DNA of 64,000 nucleotides from contig NC_041021.1 of assembly GCF_004193775.1 (NCBI RefSeq), positions 34,979,718 through 35,043,717 of the forward strand, given 5' to 3'. Position 1 is the stretch's first letter. Each line of letters begins with the position of its first letter. The notes under the pieces are model-generated. The model ran no database searches. It had not been told where the DNA came from and saw nothing but the letters and a program-made list of their open reading frames with translations. Both the position numbers and the translations under genes were made by a program. Source of the DNA: Glycine soja. Taxonomy: Eukaryota > Streptophyta > Magnoliopsida > Fabales > Fabaceae. This document shows, piece after piece, positions 47,171 to 59,383 of the stretch.

Positions 47171-48251
47171 TCATGCAAGAAAACCAAGCCATTCTCCATT
47201 CTTCTTGGCCAACCTGATCAGCCCTTGTCTCTGTTTTCCATCTGCTCCTATTGATTTGCAGAACTCCGTGATCACCTAGCATTTCAAAATGTGAAAGTTC
47301 AGCACAAAAAACATATTTCATGCTTACATCATGCTACTAATACCAAAATAATAGCTAACAACATCTTGAAACAATTGGTTGAACAAAATTCTCAATTTCT
47401 TTTTCGTTTCCCTCAAAAATAAATCTTGAATGCATTTCGTTGGGGTAAATGGGTAATTTGAGGGGACAAGTGGTAATTATGGACCCCTTATAACATATTA
47501 GTACTTTCTAATTGGTCATTCAAGATATGGACTAGATAAGGTATAGCCCATTTCCCATGACTTCAATTTTATTTTATTTTTATTTCAAATACACCAGCAA
47601 TATTTAACAAGCCTCAAACCAGATGAACATAAAGGAAAGTTAAGGTGGAATGGAAATCTGGGGGAAAAATGGATCCAAATTCATTTGTTCTCCAATCTTT
47701 CATTTTCAACCTTTCTACATGTGAGTGTATTTCAAATAATCTCCCTTTCATAGATTCTACTTGTTTTTCAACAGATTCCAAATCCTTCAATCTAACCAAT
47801 CTTGAAACAGATAAACCACACACATAACACAACAAGCCCAATTTAATGGCACAACATGAAACATGGTCATAAGTTTAAATTTCCACCACCCCACAAAAAA
47901 AAAATCTCAAATCAAGCAAAAGAGTGACAAACACCAACAAGGCAAGAACTATTGAGAAAGAACATCAAATTTCACCTGGGAGTGTAAAGCAATTGCTTTG
48001 CCTCTAAGCTGGTTGAAACGCTTCTTGCCAACGATGTTGCGAGTGATCACCACAAGAGGTGCAAAGATACCTTTCCCTTCATTGACATTCTTCATCATAG
48101 GCTGCAATCTCACTGGCTTTCCCCTCCCCATACGAACTTGTGATGGCACTGACTTGGCCAGCATGGTGTAATCCTCCCCAACAATTGAAGTGCCCCAACT
48201 TCCATAGAAGGAAGTTCCAACACACCCAGTTGCTGAAAGTGAAGTAGCCAT
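47171..48251 (-). CDS. PGR5: PROTON GRADIENT REGULATION 5 (PGR5), chloroplast
   Basis: Small thylakoid-associated protein needed for antimycin-sensitive cyclic electron flow around photosystem I and for building the proton gradient in high light; it works with PGRL1. Two exons on the minus strand, 47976-48251 and 47171-47275, join in phase 0 across a 700-bp intron (GT-AG) to give 126 residues (family about 130). The start at 48251 gives MATSLSATGCVGTSFYGSWG, the expected Ser/Thr-rich transit peptide start. The mature part has PMMKNVNEGKGIFAPLVVIT, KKRFNQLRGKAIALHSQV and EFCKSIGADGKQRQGLIRLA, ending NGEWLGFLA. The conserved Gly of GFLA, whose change inactivates the Arabidopsis protein, is present. 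Trp in NGEWLG replaces the Arg I expect. The frame stays open 65 codons upstream of this start to 48446. It appears functional. Confidence 0.96.
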
Positions 48252-48480
48252 TGGTTTATCCTCTCTTTTCTTAGTGGTTTGTTGTGTGAATATAAAACTA
48301 GAGGTGCTCTTCTTGGAGCTTGAGATAGATGGTTCTAATGGCTTATATGCTTGTGAAAGAAGGGGTATTTGTGTGTAAATTGGAGAGCCAGTGGTTTGGA
48401 ATTGGACTCTAGTGTGATTCACAACATAGAAAGCATTTGGAACCACACATATTGGTGGCTTGGATTTTTAGTTTTATGTG
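48252..48480 (-). promoter_or_regulatory. 5' leader of PGR5 with open in-frame extension
   Basis: The minus-strand frame of PGR5 remains open up to an upstream ATG at 48446 (MVPNAFYVVNHTRVQF). The 65-residue extension is Ser/Thr/Gln-rich and unlike known PGR5 starts. It probably represents 5' UTR, but initiation there would give an N-terminally extended precursor of 191 residues. Confidence 0.5.
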
Positions 48481-49793
48481 CTTAAAATTAAAAATAAATA
48501 AATAAATAAAGTTCACAACTCAAATATGACTTGTGTGTGTAGTGTTACAACTTTATTATGGTCCCAGCTACTTGGAGAAGATCTGAATCTCAAATTCTAC
48601 TGGATTACACGTATTTTATAGGGTCTTCCTCTAACCAAACTATATTAGTCCTCCATCAATCACAAATTTTAAGTGATAAATAACAAATGGTTCTTATCAA
48701 AACATGTGATTTATAAATAAATTGAGTAAATCACTAGGTGGTAATCGCTATTTTTTTAAAAAAAATTTACTGGTGCCTATAATTTTATATTGAAACTTTT
48801 ATATAATATAAAAAATAAAAAATGTTCGGCACGAGTACAGAAAGGAGAAATGTTCTCCAAGTCTGCATGAGCCAAATTCTAATAATATACATGTAGGGAT
48901 TTTGACACTCAAATGAGTATTTACAAGAGAAAAATGAGGGTGTAGAATTTAATTTTAATACATTATCGGTATAAAAATTATTATACTGTCAATTAATTAA
49001 AAATAATTTTTAAAGTAATTACTATGAAATATTTTTTTTATTATATGACAGATACGTAATTGAATGAAGTGAAAAAAAATTGTTAAGTGTCAATGTATTG
49101 CAATTAAGTTCTATAGAGAATTGTTAACAAATGCTTAGAAAAGATTTTATATGAAAGTTAAATGGCATAGAATAGAAAATTTCAAATCAAAAGAACTTTT
49201 ATTGAAAATAAAAAAAAATACATGATCGGAATATTATATTTGTTACAAAATTGGGACAGGTGTGCGCAGAGCAAAATGTGGAATCTAGAACTTCAAAATT
49301 TTGACCAAAACCTAGTAGCAAAATTGCATTTTATTCTTGAATTCCCAGCATGCTGCCACATTCATGCGAACATTAGATGGCGTTTAGTTGGACGATGTTG
49401 GATTGCGTACCAACCTTAATTAGGTGGCAACATGCCAGCGACGAAACATGTATCCATTTTCAACCTCAAGAATTTTGAGGTTGTCATATGTACATGAGAG
49501 AAGGAGTCAACTATTTTACAAGTTTTCATTTCATTCTTCACCGTCCAAAATGGATCTATTATACATTAAAACCATTTATGTTTAAGATTTGTAAATAGAT
49601 TGTCAATTATGAAATGTGATATTTGATGAGTATCAGTATCTGAGCTGTTAATAAGCATATTTCACTCTCTTTTTTTATTTCTATATACTTTTAGGCATCA
49701 GCCCATTTTGTGTAAATTGGCACAGGTTGGTGTTATTCGACATGAGTTGATAGTAAATTACATTAAATTAACTTGCAAAAAAATAACAAATAA
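48481..49793. other. Intergenic AT-rich sequence
   Basis: Upstream region of PGR5 and beyond. It holds an (AAAT)n run at 48489-48509. No gene seen; the short frame at 49222-49419 is not supported. Confidence 0.45.
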
Positions 49794-50042
49794 AAAATAT
49801 TTGGCAAAATAGTATTTTTGGTCTCCCACATTAGTTCCAATTTTGCATTTGGTCTCTCGATAATTTAATTCACAAACTGGGTCCTTTATTTTATAAAAAA
49901 GTGCAATGTTGGTCCCCGACTTTACAATTGAACGTTGACCATTAGACAGTGACGTTGATTGTCACATGTCAACGTCTGATAGGCACGTAAAAATAAATAT
50001 TTTTTAAGTGTCCCTAACCCTAATTAATTATCTTTAATTTAT

Positions 50043-50340
50043 TTAAAAAATTATTAAAAACCAAAAAAACTTCCCTTCCTGAAAAACTTGTTGTTCCTTG
50101 TAAATCAATCGCCACCGCAGCTTCTCCAACCCCACCGCCCCTCCACCTGCAATATATTCCCCATTTTGCATCTCAACAATCGCTCTTATTACCACTCCAT
50201 AACATGCAGTGGAGCCTTCACCAACTCCAACGCACACTCCACTATTACTGTTATGCACAAGCAGCAAGGGCATATGCATGTCAACAACAGCCTGCGAAAA
50301 TTACGAACCAAAGACAAAGTTTTAACATTTTCGATATTGT
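50043..50340 (-). other. Second gene-like piece inside the Pack-MULE, unidentified
   Basis: A minus-strand frame (50043-50279) reads [20 protein letters not shown], then IVEMQNGEYIAGGGAVGLEK and LRWRLIYKEQQ. Glycine-rich and locally non-random, it could be a second captured exon. No family recognised with confidence. Confidence 0.35.
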
Positions 50341-50446
50341 CACTCAATCAGACCAATTTCAGATCTGGAAATCACAACATCCCCAACAAACAAAATTGAA
50401 ATAAAATTATATGGTACTAATTAATTTTTCATATTGAAGAAGAAAA

Positions 50447-50815
50447 TTGATGATAGTGAAAAAGGGTGTGTTGTCGCCGCAGCGCTATCCACCAAGCGCC
50501 ACCTGTCCTCCGCCCGCGTCCACGTGCTCCGCGCCACCACGTACGCCCTCGCGGCACCACCCTCTGAGGAAACAATTTTCGTCGTTCTCGCGGTTGGGTA
50601 TGGCGGCTCCCACCACCACTCGCGCGCGTGCATCGATTCTCTCATGGACCGTCTCCACACCTCAAAAAATCGCCGAGTTGACTCGTGAATCGCTGGGATG
50701 CGACGCGGACGATGTTCTCATGGTGAACTTCGCGTTCAAGCTGAACAAGATTCCCGACGAGAGCGTCTCCACGGAAAACCCTCGGGACGAGCTTCTTCAG
50801 TGCCACCTTCTTTGA
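50447..50815 (+). pseudogene. Captured GRAS transcription factor (SCARECROW-like) fragment
   Basis: The plus-strand frame ends with [20 protein letters not shown] and [19 protein letters not shown]. This is the conserved VHIID/leucine-repeat II to PFYRE linking region of SCL8-like GRAS proteins (NFAFKL...[14 protein letters not shown]). It then runs into HLL and a stop, where the GRAS protein would continue. About the first half of the frame is not alignable, though one downstream frame (50434-50688) reads [20 protein letters not shown] in the manner of another gene piece. GC content is far above the surroundings, as expected for a captured exon of an intronless GRAS gene. Confidence 0.88.
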
Positions 50816-51247
50816 TGGCGCCAGAATTTGGTAGTGATAGAGGGAGGTTTGAGGTTAGATTTGCTTTCGCCACGGCATCACCTGGAGTTTTTTTTGGTTG
50901 GTAGGGTAGGTGACGCGTATGGCTGGGGTATGGCTGGGGGAGGAGGGAGAGAGAGAGGAAGTGGGACTGTGGCATCTTAGTTTTTTTTTAAATAATTTTA
51001 AAATAAATTAAAGATAATTAATTAGGGTCAGAGACACTAATGTTTATTTTTACATACCTATCAGACGTTGACATATGACAGTCAACGTCATTGCCTTACG
51101 GTCAACATCCAATTGTGACATTGAGGGACCAACATTGCACTTTTTTACAAAATAAAGAACTCAATTCATGAATTAAATTATCGGGGAACCAAATGCCAAA
51201 TTGAAACTAAATTGGGAGACCAAAAATATAATTTTACCAAAATATTT

Positions 51248-53925
51248 TTATAGCATGTTTAGCCTATAAACTGAATTGGGTCAGTTCAAGAGCTAGAACT
51301 CATTTAGATATATACCTCTTTCCAACCTACCTTGCATCAATTGATGAGTTGTAAAATCCTCTTTTTCTTTTACGCTCGGATTTAAAATAGAAGTTCCCCA
51401 AGAAGGAAGAAAACAAAATTTAAAAAGCTATCAAAGTCAGTCCCCATTACATAGATCCACTCCAACATTAATACAAATAATTGATAAAATTGTGATTTAG
51501 TTTAGTTAAAGTTTTATATTTGAATCTTGTATATTAATTAACAAAAAAAATGTTACCAAAAATTTATCCGGTTTTGTGATTCAATTTATTTTAAATTTAA
51601 ATTAGTTAGAGTTTATAATAATTTAAAAAAAAACTAATTGATCAAAGAAAAAGCACAAATTTACAGTTAGGAAAAAAATATTACATATGATTATGGTTCC
51701 GTCATAAGGTTAAAGATCTTCTATTCTAGAGCATAAAAAATGTATTATGTGTTATTTTTTTGAGTGAGACATAATTTATATAGGATTTTCTAAATTAGAT
51801 AAGATCAGATTGTATTATATTTTCATAATTCTCGAAAATAAGATATAGTTTGAATAAGATATATATGATTAGGATATAATGGGACTTTTACTAATAATTT
51901 TTTTTTGTTTTTTTTTATTTGGGGTCGATTCTAAATTATTAGCTAAGAAGTTGTAGGATATGTTATGATTTTTTTTCACGACTTCAAAGTCATATATGTT
52001 TTTTTATGACTTTGAAGTTGTATTTTTTATTTATTATTTTTTTTCAATTTTTTGTTTTAGCCGTAAGTTTGAAAAAAAATATACGACTCTAAAGTCATAA
52101 ATAAAAAAAATTAAACTAAATTTGTAACAAAAATTATTACTTCAATTAGAAAAAAAATAAAAAATAAAAAATCGTAATAGATATTATAACTTCTAACTCA
52201 TAAGTCGTAACTTATGAACTTATGACTTACCCCATTCTCGGTAAGAAAAAAAAATTACACTCCTTTTAGTAAAAGTGTTAGATATAATAAAATATTAGAG
52301 GGAGGTTGACCAAAAATCTACTAGACATAGATAAGATCCAATTGACCAATGACTTGTTTCATTGGACTTGGCCCAATAGAGACCAAGAAAGCTACACTTA
52401 TAAATAAAAGAAGTTAATTTATCTTAAAAACACAAATCCAAACTTCAAAAAAAAAATATTTATGGATGTATGAACAGCCGTGTTGCTAGCTTGTATTTGA
52501 GTTGAAAGGTTTTTTTACTTGGTGTGAAATATTCATCAAATTTATTAATTATTAATTTTGCACGCACGCACGCACATGCACATGCGATTTCAAGGTTTCT
52601 TTTAAACACCTCTTTACATAATTTTTAAGAGAAACATTAAGATTTATTAGAGTTTAAGAAAAAATATTAGTAATGTAGTTTTTAGCACGTTCTTATTATA
52701 AGTTAAAATTTATTAAAAATAATAAAATTATAATCAAATTTAAAAAATAAAATATATATTTTATATGATTTTTTAAGTTTTAGTAAATTTGATTATTAAT
52801 AAAAAAAATATATTTAGAAGAGTGTCTTTTTATTATTTCTCAATTTTTAGTTCGTTTCTTTGATATTGCCTATTTTTACTCTCTCTCTCATCTTTATGGA
52901 AGTATTGTCACGTGCTATCTTGTAAATATTGTTTTCGGAATTTTCATTGGAGCCACATGCATTTGTTGCCATCATGCAACTCTCAACACATGCATTTGGC
53001 ACTTGGCAGATGAAAATTACGTAATGTTAGTGTCACACTTTGAACCACACTCTTTTAAATGCATCCTTGGTTAACATTTATTAGAAATCTCAAAATTAAG
53101 TAGGTTTTATATTTTATTTAATAATTTTTCTTGATTTTATAATTTTCAATATATTTTAATCAATAAAATAAAAGAGAATGTGTATGTTAGAAAATATATT
53201 ACTAGTACTTTTTGTTTTAAAAACTTTTTTTTATGTGGTTATAAATTGGTATTGGGGTGCATATAAAAAAACATTAAGTACATGATCAATTAGCATGTGA
53301 TTGTTTTGATTTAATAAGAGATTTCAAGTTGAAATTGTAAACATGTAGTTGCCTTAAACACTTCAAAATTGAATGGACATTTATTTAAATTCAAAGTGAA
53401 TTTATGATAACATAATAAAAAAATCTTTAAAATATTATAATTGTATTTAAATTCAATTTGAATATAAACTTTTTAACATGTGTTAAGGGTAAAGTAATTA
53501 CTTCATTTTGTGCTAAATGAAGGAAAAGATGAGACATTTAATATAATAAAAGAAAAAGTACGTCATATTAAGAAGATCTTATGTTAAGTCTAAAACAATA
53601 TTATTCTAAGATTTAGTTATAATAATCAAGACAATGAAGTTAATATTTTATAAGAACCTAGATAATAGGTCATATGGATAAGTTTCTTTAAATTTATTTT
53701 ATTAAAATGAATTTTTTTAGTAAAATAAGTTGATTTTTTCTTTTTTTGATATTTTTATCTAATTTATTTTTGCTTAAAATATATTTTTTATTTTAAAAAA
53801 ACAAAATTTATCTGCTTTTTTTAAAAATATATTTTATATAATTGTTTTTGTATGTGTGTGTTTTGTTACTAAAGGAAAAAAGTTTTCTTTAAGGTTTTCG
53901 TTAAGCAAGATAATTTGTTGAAGTG
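51248..53925. other. Very AT-rich intergenic region
   Basis: No gene in 2.7 kb. It contains a 13-bp perfect hairpin (51981-51993 with 52006-52018, ACTTCAAAGTCAT and its complement), further AAGTCATAA-type repeats to 52235, and a (GCAC)n-like microsatellite at 52559-52586. Confidence 0.5.
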
Positions 53926-54992
53926 GGTTTGAGACATCAAAAAAGAGTTTGGATTTTTATTGTCATGGAAATGTTAGAAATTGTAAGGAAGACCTTTGTC
54001 CTACTTGACTTGTGAAAAGGAAAGAAAGTGCAAACAATATAAAAATAAGTTAGTATGCAAGAAACATTGTTTGGTGTTGTTTGAATTAAAAGGGAGGTTT
54101 GTAAAAGGCATCGGTTAGAAACTTTATGTTGTTTGTGATTTCCACGAAGTCAATGAAACATTGTTGGGTCATGAATATGATGACCGTTTAAGTAGGGAAA
54201 AAAAAAACTTTGTTACATCTAATGACCAAAAATATTGTGAAGTTTGACCAAATTTTGTTGACAATCAAAGATCAAGATAAGACAAAAGTCACCACCATCA
54301 AAATCATATACAATCAATGACAAAAATATCTTCAAGAACAAAGGAGTCCAAGAATTGAAATGCAACATTTCATGAAGTTTATAGAGCATGATGAATATGT
54401 TTACTAGTATAGAAGGGTGGACACTCAAGATGTTGTTAGAGATATATTGTGGTCACATCTAGATTCCATCAAGTTTTTGAATTCATTCTCTATAGTGTTG
54501 ATTTATGATAGTATTTACAAGATGAACAAATATCGTCGTCTTTCGTTGTTGGAGATCGTTGAGGTGACTTCAACACATGACTTTCTTTGTTACATTTGCT
54601 TATTTACAATATGAGAGAACGCATAATTTTCAATGGGCATTAACTAAGGTGCAAGGATTGTTTGTGGAAGATGATGTTTTACCTCAAGTTATTGTCACTA
54701 ATAGGGATCTTGCTTTGATGAATGCATTGAAGAGTGTTTTTCCTTCTTCAACCGCTTCTTATGTCAATCCCATATTGCTAAGAAGGTGAGAGCAAAATAC
54801 AAGATTCATGTGGGAAAGGTGGAAGAGTGAGACAATGTGATGGACATTAGGAATGTGTTGGTGCAATCTCTTTATGAACAATTGTATGAGTAATGCTTCA
54901 AAAGCTTTGCAAACATGTGCTCACGTAATCTTGTGTTTCTTGAGTATATATGTATAAGATACATAGTTAAAACCTCACAAGAAGAAATTTGT

Positions 54993-57403
54993 TGTAACAT
55001 CCCATTTTTCGTGAATTAAATTAAAAAGGTTTTTCATTTAAAATAAATAGAGTTTTAGAAAAAAAAAATGATGAGGTTTTTGTAATTAAATAAATAAGAA
55101 GAAATAACTTTATTAAAATAATAGTTTGAAGGAAAATAAAAATGATATTTGATTTATTCATTTGATAGGAAATAAAATAGAGTATTTGTTTATAAAATAA
55201 TAATAAAAATAATAAAAAATAGAGTAAATAATAGATTAAGAGTACATAACTATAAATAGGGGCATGCTAGGTCATTTTTCAGAAGTCTCTGAAGTTTCTC
55301 TTCCTTTTATTTTCGTTGTCCCTTCTCCTCTTTCCAAAATTCTCTCTTTTTCTCGCACACACTCAAACCCGTCTCAGTAAAATGACGATCTCAAACTCGT
55401 TAACCGTTGGATCTTAGTTAAATTTGAGAATCAGGTTTGGAACTAATTTTCGAACATTCTCACCGTTGGAATTTGTGAAAAAATGTTGGATATGAGAGAA
55501 ACTACCTTCTTATTATAACTTTCTCTTTTCCTCCAGAAACCCAAAACCTGTCGTGGAAAACTATGATCCTGGACTCGTTAACCGTTGGATCGTTGAAAAA
55601 TATAAAAAATAGGTTCGCAATTCATTTCCGCATATCTTAACCGTTGGGATTTACAAAATAATGTCTGGGGAGGGAGAAACACTCATTGCACGTAGACAAT
55701 GGAATGAAGACTTCAATCTCTTATCCTTCTCTCTAACATTTGGAAACCTTATCAGAATAACCAGAGAAAAAGCTTAAGAAATCTTAGGAAATTGTTAAAG
55801 ATGTCGCTATCGCTGTCAGAATACACTCACAATTGGGGAGTAATGAGAACATGTGTAGGGATCCTTAGAGTATCAATTGGTATTGGTTTTTTGGGTTGTT
55901 TCTGCAAATTTTGATTCCATCTTTACAATTATAACGATGAATTATATATGTTTGATGAACCAATTGATGCTCCAATGAGAAATTACTGTGAAATTGGTGT
56001 GTGTGTGTGTGATGAACCAATTGATGCTCCAATGAGAAATTACTATGAAATTGATGTGTGTGTGTGTGAATTATATATGTTTGATGAACCAATTATGTTC
56101 CAATGAGAAATTACTGTGAAATTAATGTGTGTGTGTGTGTGTGTGTGTGTGTGGTATGTGGTACCAAGGGTAGAACTTCATGTTATAATATTGTTGTTCA
56201 GATCAAGTATAAGTGTAAAGTTAGACATGTGTTAATTTGTGAAATACACATGAACATGTGATGGTGGATTGTGATATTATAAGATGTTAAATTGTGGTCA
56301 TGAGATTTGGTTGTGAATAAGTGTGTGTTTAACACTTGATGTGATAGTACTTGTGTTGTGAGTTATACAATAACCCGACCAGTGTTTACCTTGAGAAAAG
56401 TGTTTATGCACAATGTTAAAGGGAAAGTGTAGGTTTCTTAGTTAGAAACCAGTGTTAAATTGTAGCGTAATGTATTAAACATGTTTGAAACACGAGTGTG
56501 AGGTCATGGGTATTTTATAATTCATGAGCAGTGTCTGCATGCAAAAATTGTTTTAGGAGTTGGACCTAAATCTGGAAGGTGAGGTCCTAACGGATTCTTC
56601 AGACTGGTCACCTTATGATTTGGAGCATTCTCGCAAAACGGAGTTATCCTGACTGGTCACCTTATGATTTTACTTAGTGAGAATGACCTGACATACCCAT
56701 TGTGTGGTGTGACTTGTTATGTACTCCTAAGCGTCCCAGGGTAGATTTTCACTGACATGGTACCACATTGCATATAGGCTTGAATCTTAGTGTATCTGCT
56801 GCATAACGCTTGTGTATTTATTGATATTGATTGATTTAGTGATATTGTGTTTTAATCTTTGAGTACGTGAAAGATGTGAAAATGAATGAGACTTGTTGTG
56901 TTGTGATGTGATGCTACGCGATAAAATGATGGAATTAAGTGAGCTATGTTTATGTAAGTTGTATCTCATTTACATGATATGTATATCTAGTTGTCTCATT
57001 TCTCTCTATTAGTTAGGAATGTGATAACTCACTCCCCGTGTGCTATTTGTGTTTAGATTCTGTAATGATCTCGAACTTTGTGTTTGTGGGAGAAGACGGT
57101 TAGGTGAATGACTATGGAGAAGCTCATGCTAGAGGACACGAAAACAAAATGCTCTGATAGGATGTGACAGTGTGATATAGGTTGCTATATTAATTGCATG
57201 AAGTCCTGAACGACCTTGTTTAAGCCGAGATGATTTTATTATTTATTTAGACAAATTTTATTATGATGCGAAAAAAGTGAATGTGAGTCTTTTACCCTTT
57301 TGAAAGGATTTTATTTAAATGTGTTTTAAAAACTTTTAATTAATTATGAATTCTTATTTCTTTTATTATTAGTACATATATGTATGAGGTAGAGGGTGTC
57401 ACA
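54993..57403. mobile_element. 2.4-kb solo LTR inserted in the MULE transposase
   Basis: Starts TGTAACATCCC and ends GGGTGTCACA, an imperfect inverted pair (TGTRACAYCC). It is flanked by a perfect 5-bp duplication TTTGT (54988-54992 and 57404-57408). The transposase reading resumes right after it. At 2411 bp with no retrotransposon coding sequence, it is best read as a solo LTR, probably of Ty3/gypsy type. It holds internal repeats: two related blocks with CTCGTTAACCGTTGGATC (55394 and 55574), three copies of a GT-ended minisatellite at 55935-56153, and a repeated GACTGGTCACCTTATGATTT at 56601 and 56651. Confidence 0.87.
55935..56153. repeat. Minisatellite with GT tails
   Basis: Three tandem units share TGATGAACCAATT, CCAATGAGAAATTACT and GTGAAATT, each ending in a (GT)n run. 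The last run is about 24 bases. Lies within the 2.4-kb solo LTR. Confidence 0.93.
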
Positions 57404-58510
57404 TTTGTAACCGTATGGACTGATTGGGTGATGCATCTTGGGGATACAATAACTAATAGGTACATTCATATAATTGCTTAATTGTTTTCACATTCATTAT
57501 TTATATATTTTTTTACATTACAATTCCTTGCATGATAGGTTTGAAGGCACACATGCAAGATTGAAGGGGTTATTTTGTGATAGCATGGGAGATTTGTGTA
57601 GTTGTTGAGATGTAATGAATAACATGCTTATAAAGCAACATACTATGATTAATCTTTCATTTAATAAAAGCATCAACGTAGTTGAGCACATGTTTAAGAC
57701 CTCATTTACAAGAAGGTATAGGGCTTTGTATCAACACAAGCACAAAATCTTATCTTCGATGAGTTTAAACATACTACCACTGTTGGTATTGACAATTTTG
57801 CTTGTGCCTACACACTTAGAACTACTAATGGTTTAACTGTGTGCTCGTGAAATTGCTAGATATAGGAATATGTTTGGCTCAATACCCTTGAGTTCCATTC
57901 ATGTGTATTGAAATATTTTATTTGTTAGGGTAGACGTTTGCAAAAAAATTACAATGACGACTAATGTCCGTAACTTACAATTTTGGACAGCACTTCAATG
58001 TGTCCTCCTTCAAAGTAAAAACGAAGGGTGCACAATGTTTGTGAAAACTACTAAACACATACCTCAATGTGGGAGCAAGTCAATTCAATGGACATAGTGG
58101 TAGAGAGTTCAAGAACTCCTAGTGTGGTTCACAAAGTTGTTAGTGACAATAAGCAGAACAAAATGATGCCTTATGTGGATGAATTTCTCTATGAGTTGCA
58201 ACAATTCATCCTCAAAATTATTTATGTAAGACCATATGAAAATTATGGTTACATGTAGTTATAGCTTTGTTAGGTATGGATGAGGAATCCTGAGCTCTAA
58301 TTCGTCAAGACTTGATTCGGGAACTTCAAATATGAGACTCTTTATTGTGAGCTCTTTGGCACAAAAGAAAGATTGGTTGAATTAATCACCTCTTTGTATG
58401 TTGGAAGTGGCCCAATAGCACCCAGTGAGAAGTGGATGACCATTCCTGACATGGGTTATGTGATTGCTAGTTGGTATGATATTGTATCGATCCACTTATC
58501 TAGGCTTTAA

Positions 58511-59383
58511 AGTTTAACTTTCTTTTTGCTTAGAAATTTGTTACACAACAGAAGATTATTGTTGTTGGTCTTGTTAATAAAAATTACTTTGTATAAGTAT
58601 ACATAATTTACTTAAAATCCATATTTAGTATTGTAAGCATGTAAAGTTGTTCACTAATTTTATCCTTTTATTAATCATTATTTAGCTTTTTTTTAAAAAT
58701 GATGATTGTCCCTTATCTCTTATTGCACCATAATGGATAACATGTTCTACTGAAGTTAGTTCATGGCAAAGAACGTACCTACAACGCATATAAGAATTCA
58801 ACACTAACTTTTCATTCAACTAGATGATCTTAATATGTAGTAGACATTACTAGAAATTCATTTTAGTTAATTACTCTTGTATTAATTACTATTATTGTTT
58901 TATATGTTCATTTTATGTGTATTGATTTTAGTCCTCTAATGTTGACTACAAAGCTTGTCAATTGTTGCACATTTTGACCATTTTTATTGTATTATGGTTC
59001 ATATGATGGTTTTCTTTTACCAAAACTGTAAGTTATTTGTCAAAAAAAGCCAACAAAAGTGTGATTATGTTATATAATATAAAACAAAATCATGTTTTTA
59101 TAAGAATCATAAATTGTTATTCCCACTCATACATTATACAATGGAATCATACTTTTTGTAGGAAGGTTATTTTGAGAATTCAGTTAAAATCTTAATCCAC
59201 ATACATGGGTGATGAGAATAACAACTTTGTTAATCATAAAAACAAAAGACCAATTCTATTTTATCGGATGCCAATTTGCAGCAATTTCCTGTGTTGTTGA
59301 TTCAGAGAAAACCAAAAGAAAAAGAAACACACCCCATCACAAAAACACCTTTAAATGAACACAACTAGTTAACTACATAACAG
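58511..59383. other. Intergenic AT-rich sequence
   Basis: Between the MULE remnant and the DUF716 gene. No gene or clear repeat; the last 100 bases, purine-rich AAAACCAAAAGAAAAAG then CCCCATCACAAAAACACC, look like the leader of the DUF716 gene. Confidence 0.45.

Larger units (their letters stand above)
49803..51238. mobile_element. Pack-MULE (non-autonomous Mutator-like element)
   Basis: Long terminal inverted repeats of about 250 bp (49803 to about 50058, and about 50985 to 51238) begin GGCAAAATAGTATTTTTGG and, on the other side, GGTAAAATTATATTTTTGG. A perfect 9-bp target duplication AAAATATTT flanks it (49794-49802 and 51239-51247), as for Mutator-like elements. The 930-bp interior has no transposase. 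Instead it carries a GC-rich GRAS gene fragment (50447-50815) and other gene-like sequence. The TIRs have diverged modestly. Confidence 0.96.
53930..58510 (+). pseudogene. Decayed Mutator-like transposase with OTU domain, split by a solo LTR
   Basis: Reading across frames, 53990-54200 resembles a FAR1/MULE DNA-binding region, and 54417-54785 is the MULE transposase core: ILWSHLDSIKFLNSFSIVLI, then a frameshift, then ALTKVQGLFVEDDVLPQVIV and TNRDLALMNALKSVFPSS. After the inserted LTR it resumes at 57409 (VWTDWVMHLGD, FEGTHARLKGLF, MNNMLIKQHT, SIPLSSIHVYW) and ends in an OTU-type cysteine protease region (YCELFGTKERLVELITSLY, then APSEKWMTIPDMGYVIASWY) with a stop at 58508-58510. The expected second catalytic Asp of the TDRD motif is Asn (TNRD). 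Many stops and frameshifts make it non-functional. Fusion of an OTU protease to MULE transposases is known in plants. Confidence 0.87.

Noticed and set aside
50421..50660. Minus-strand frame over the GC-rich part of the Pack-MULE
   Set aside because: The plus strand of the same block encodes the recognisable GRAS segment, so the antisense frame is incidental.
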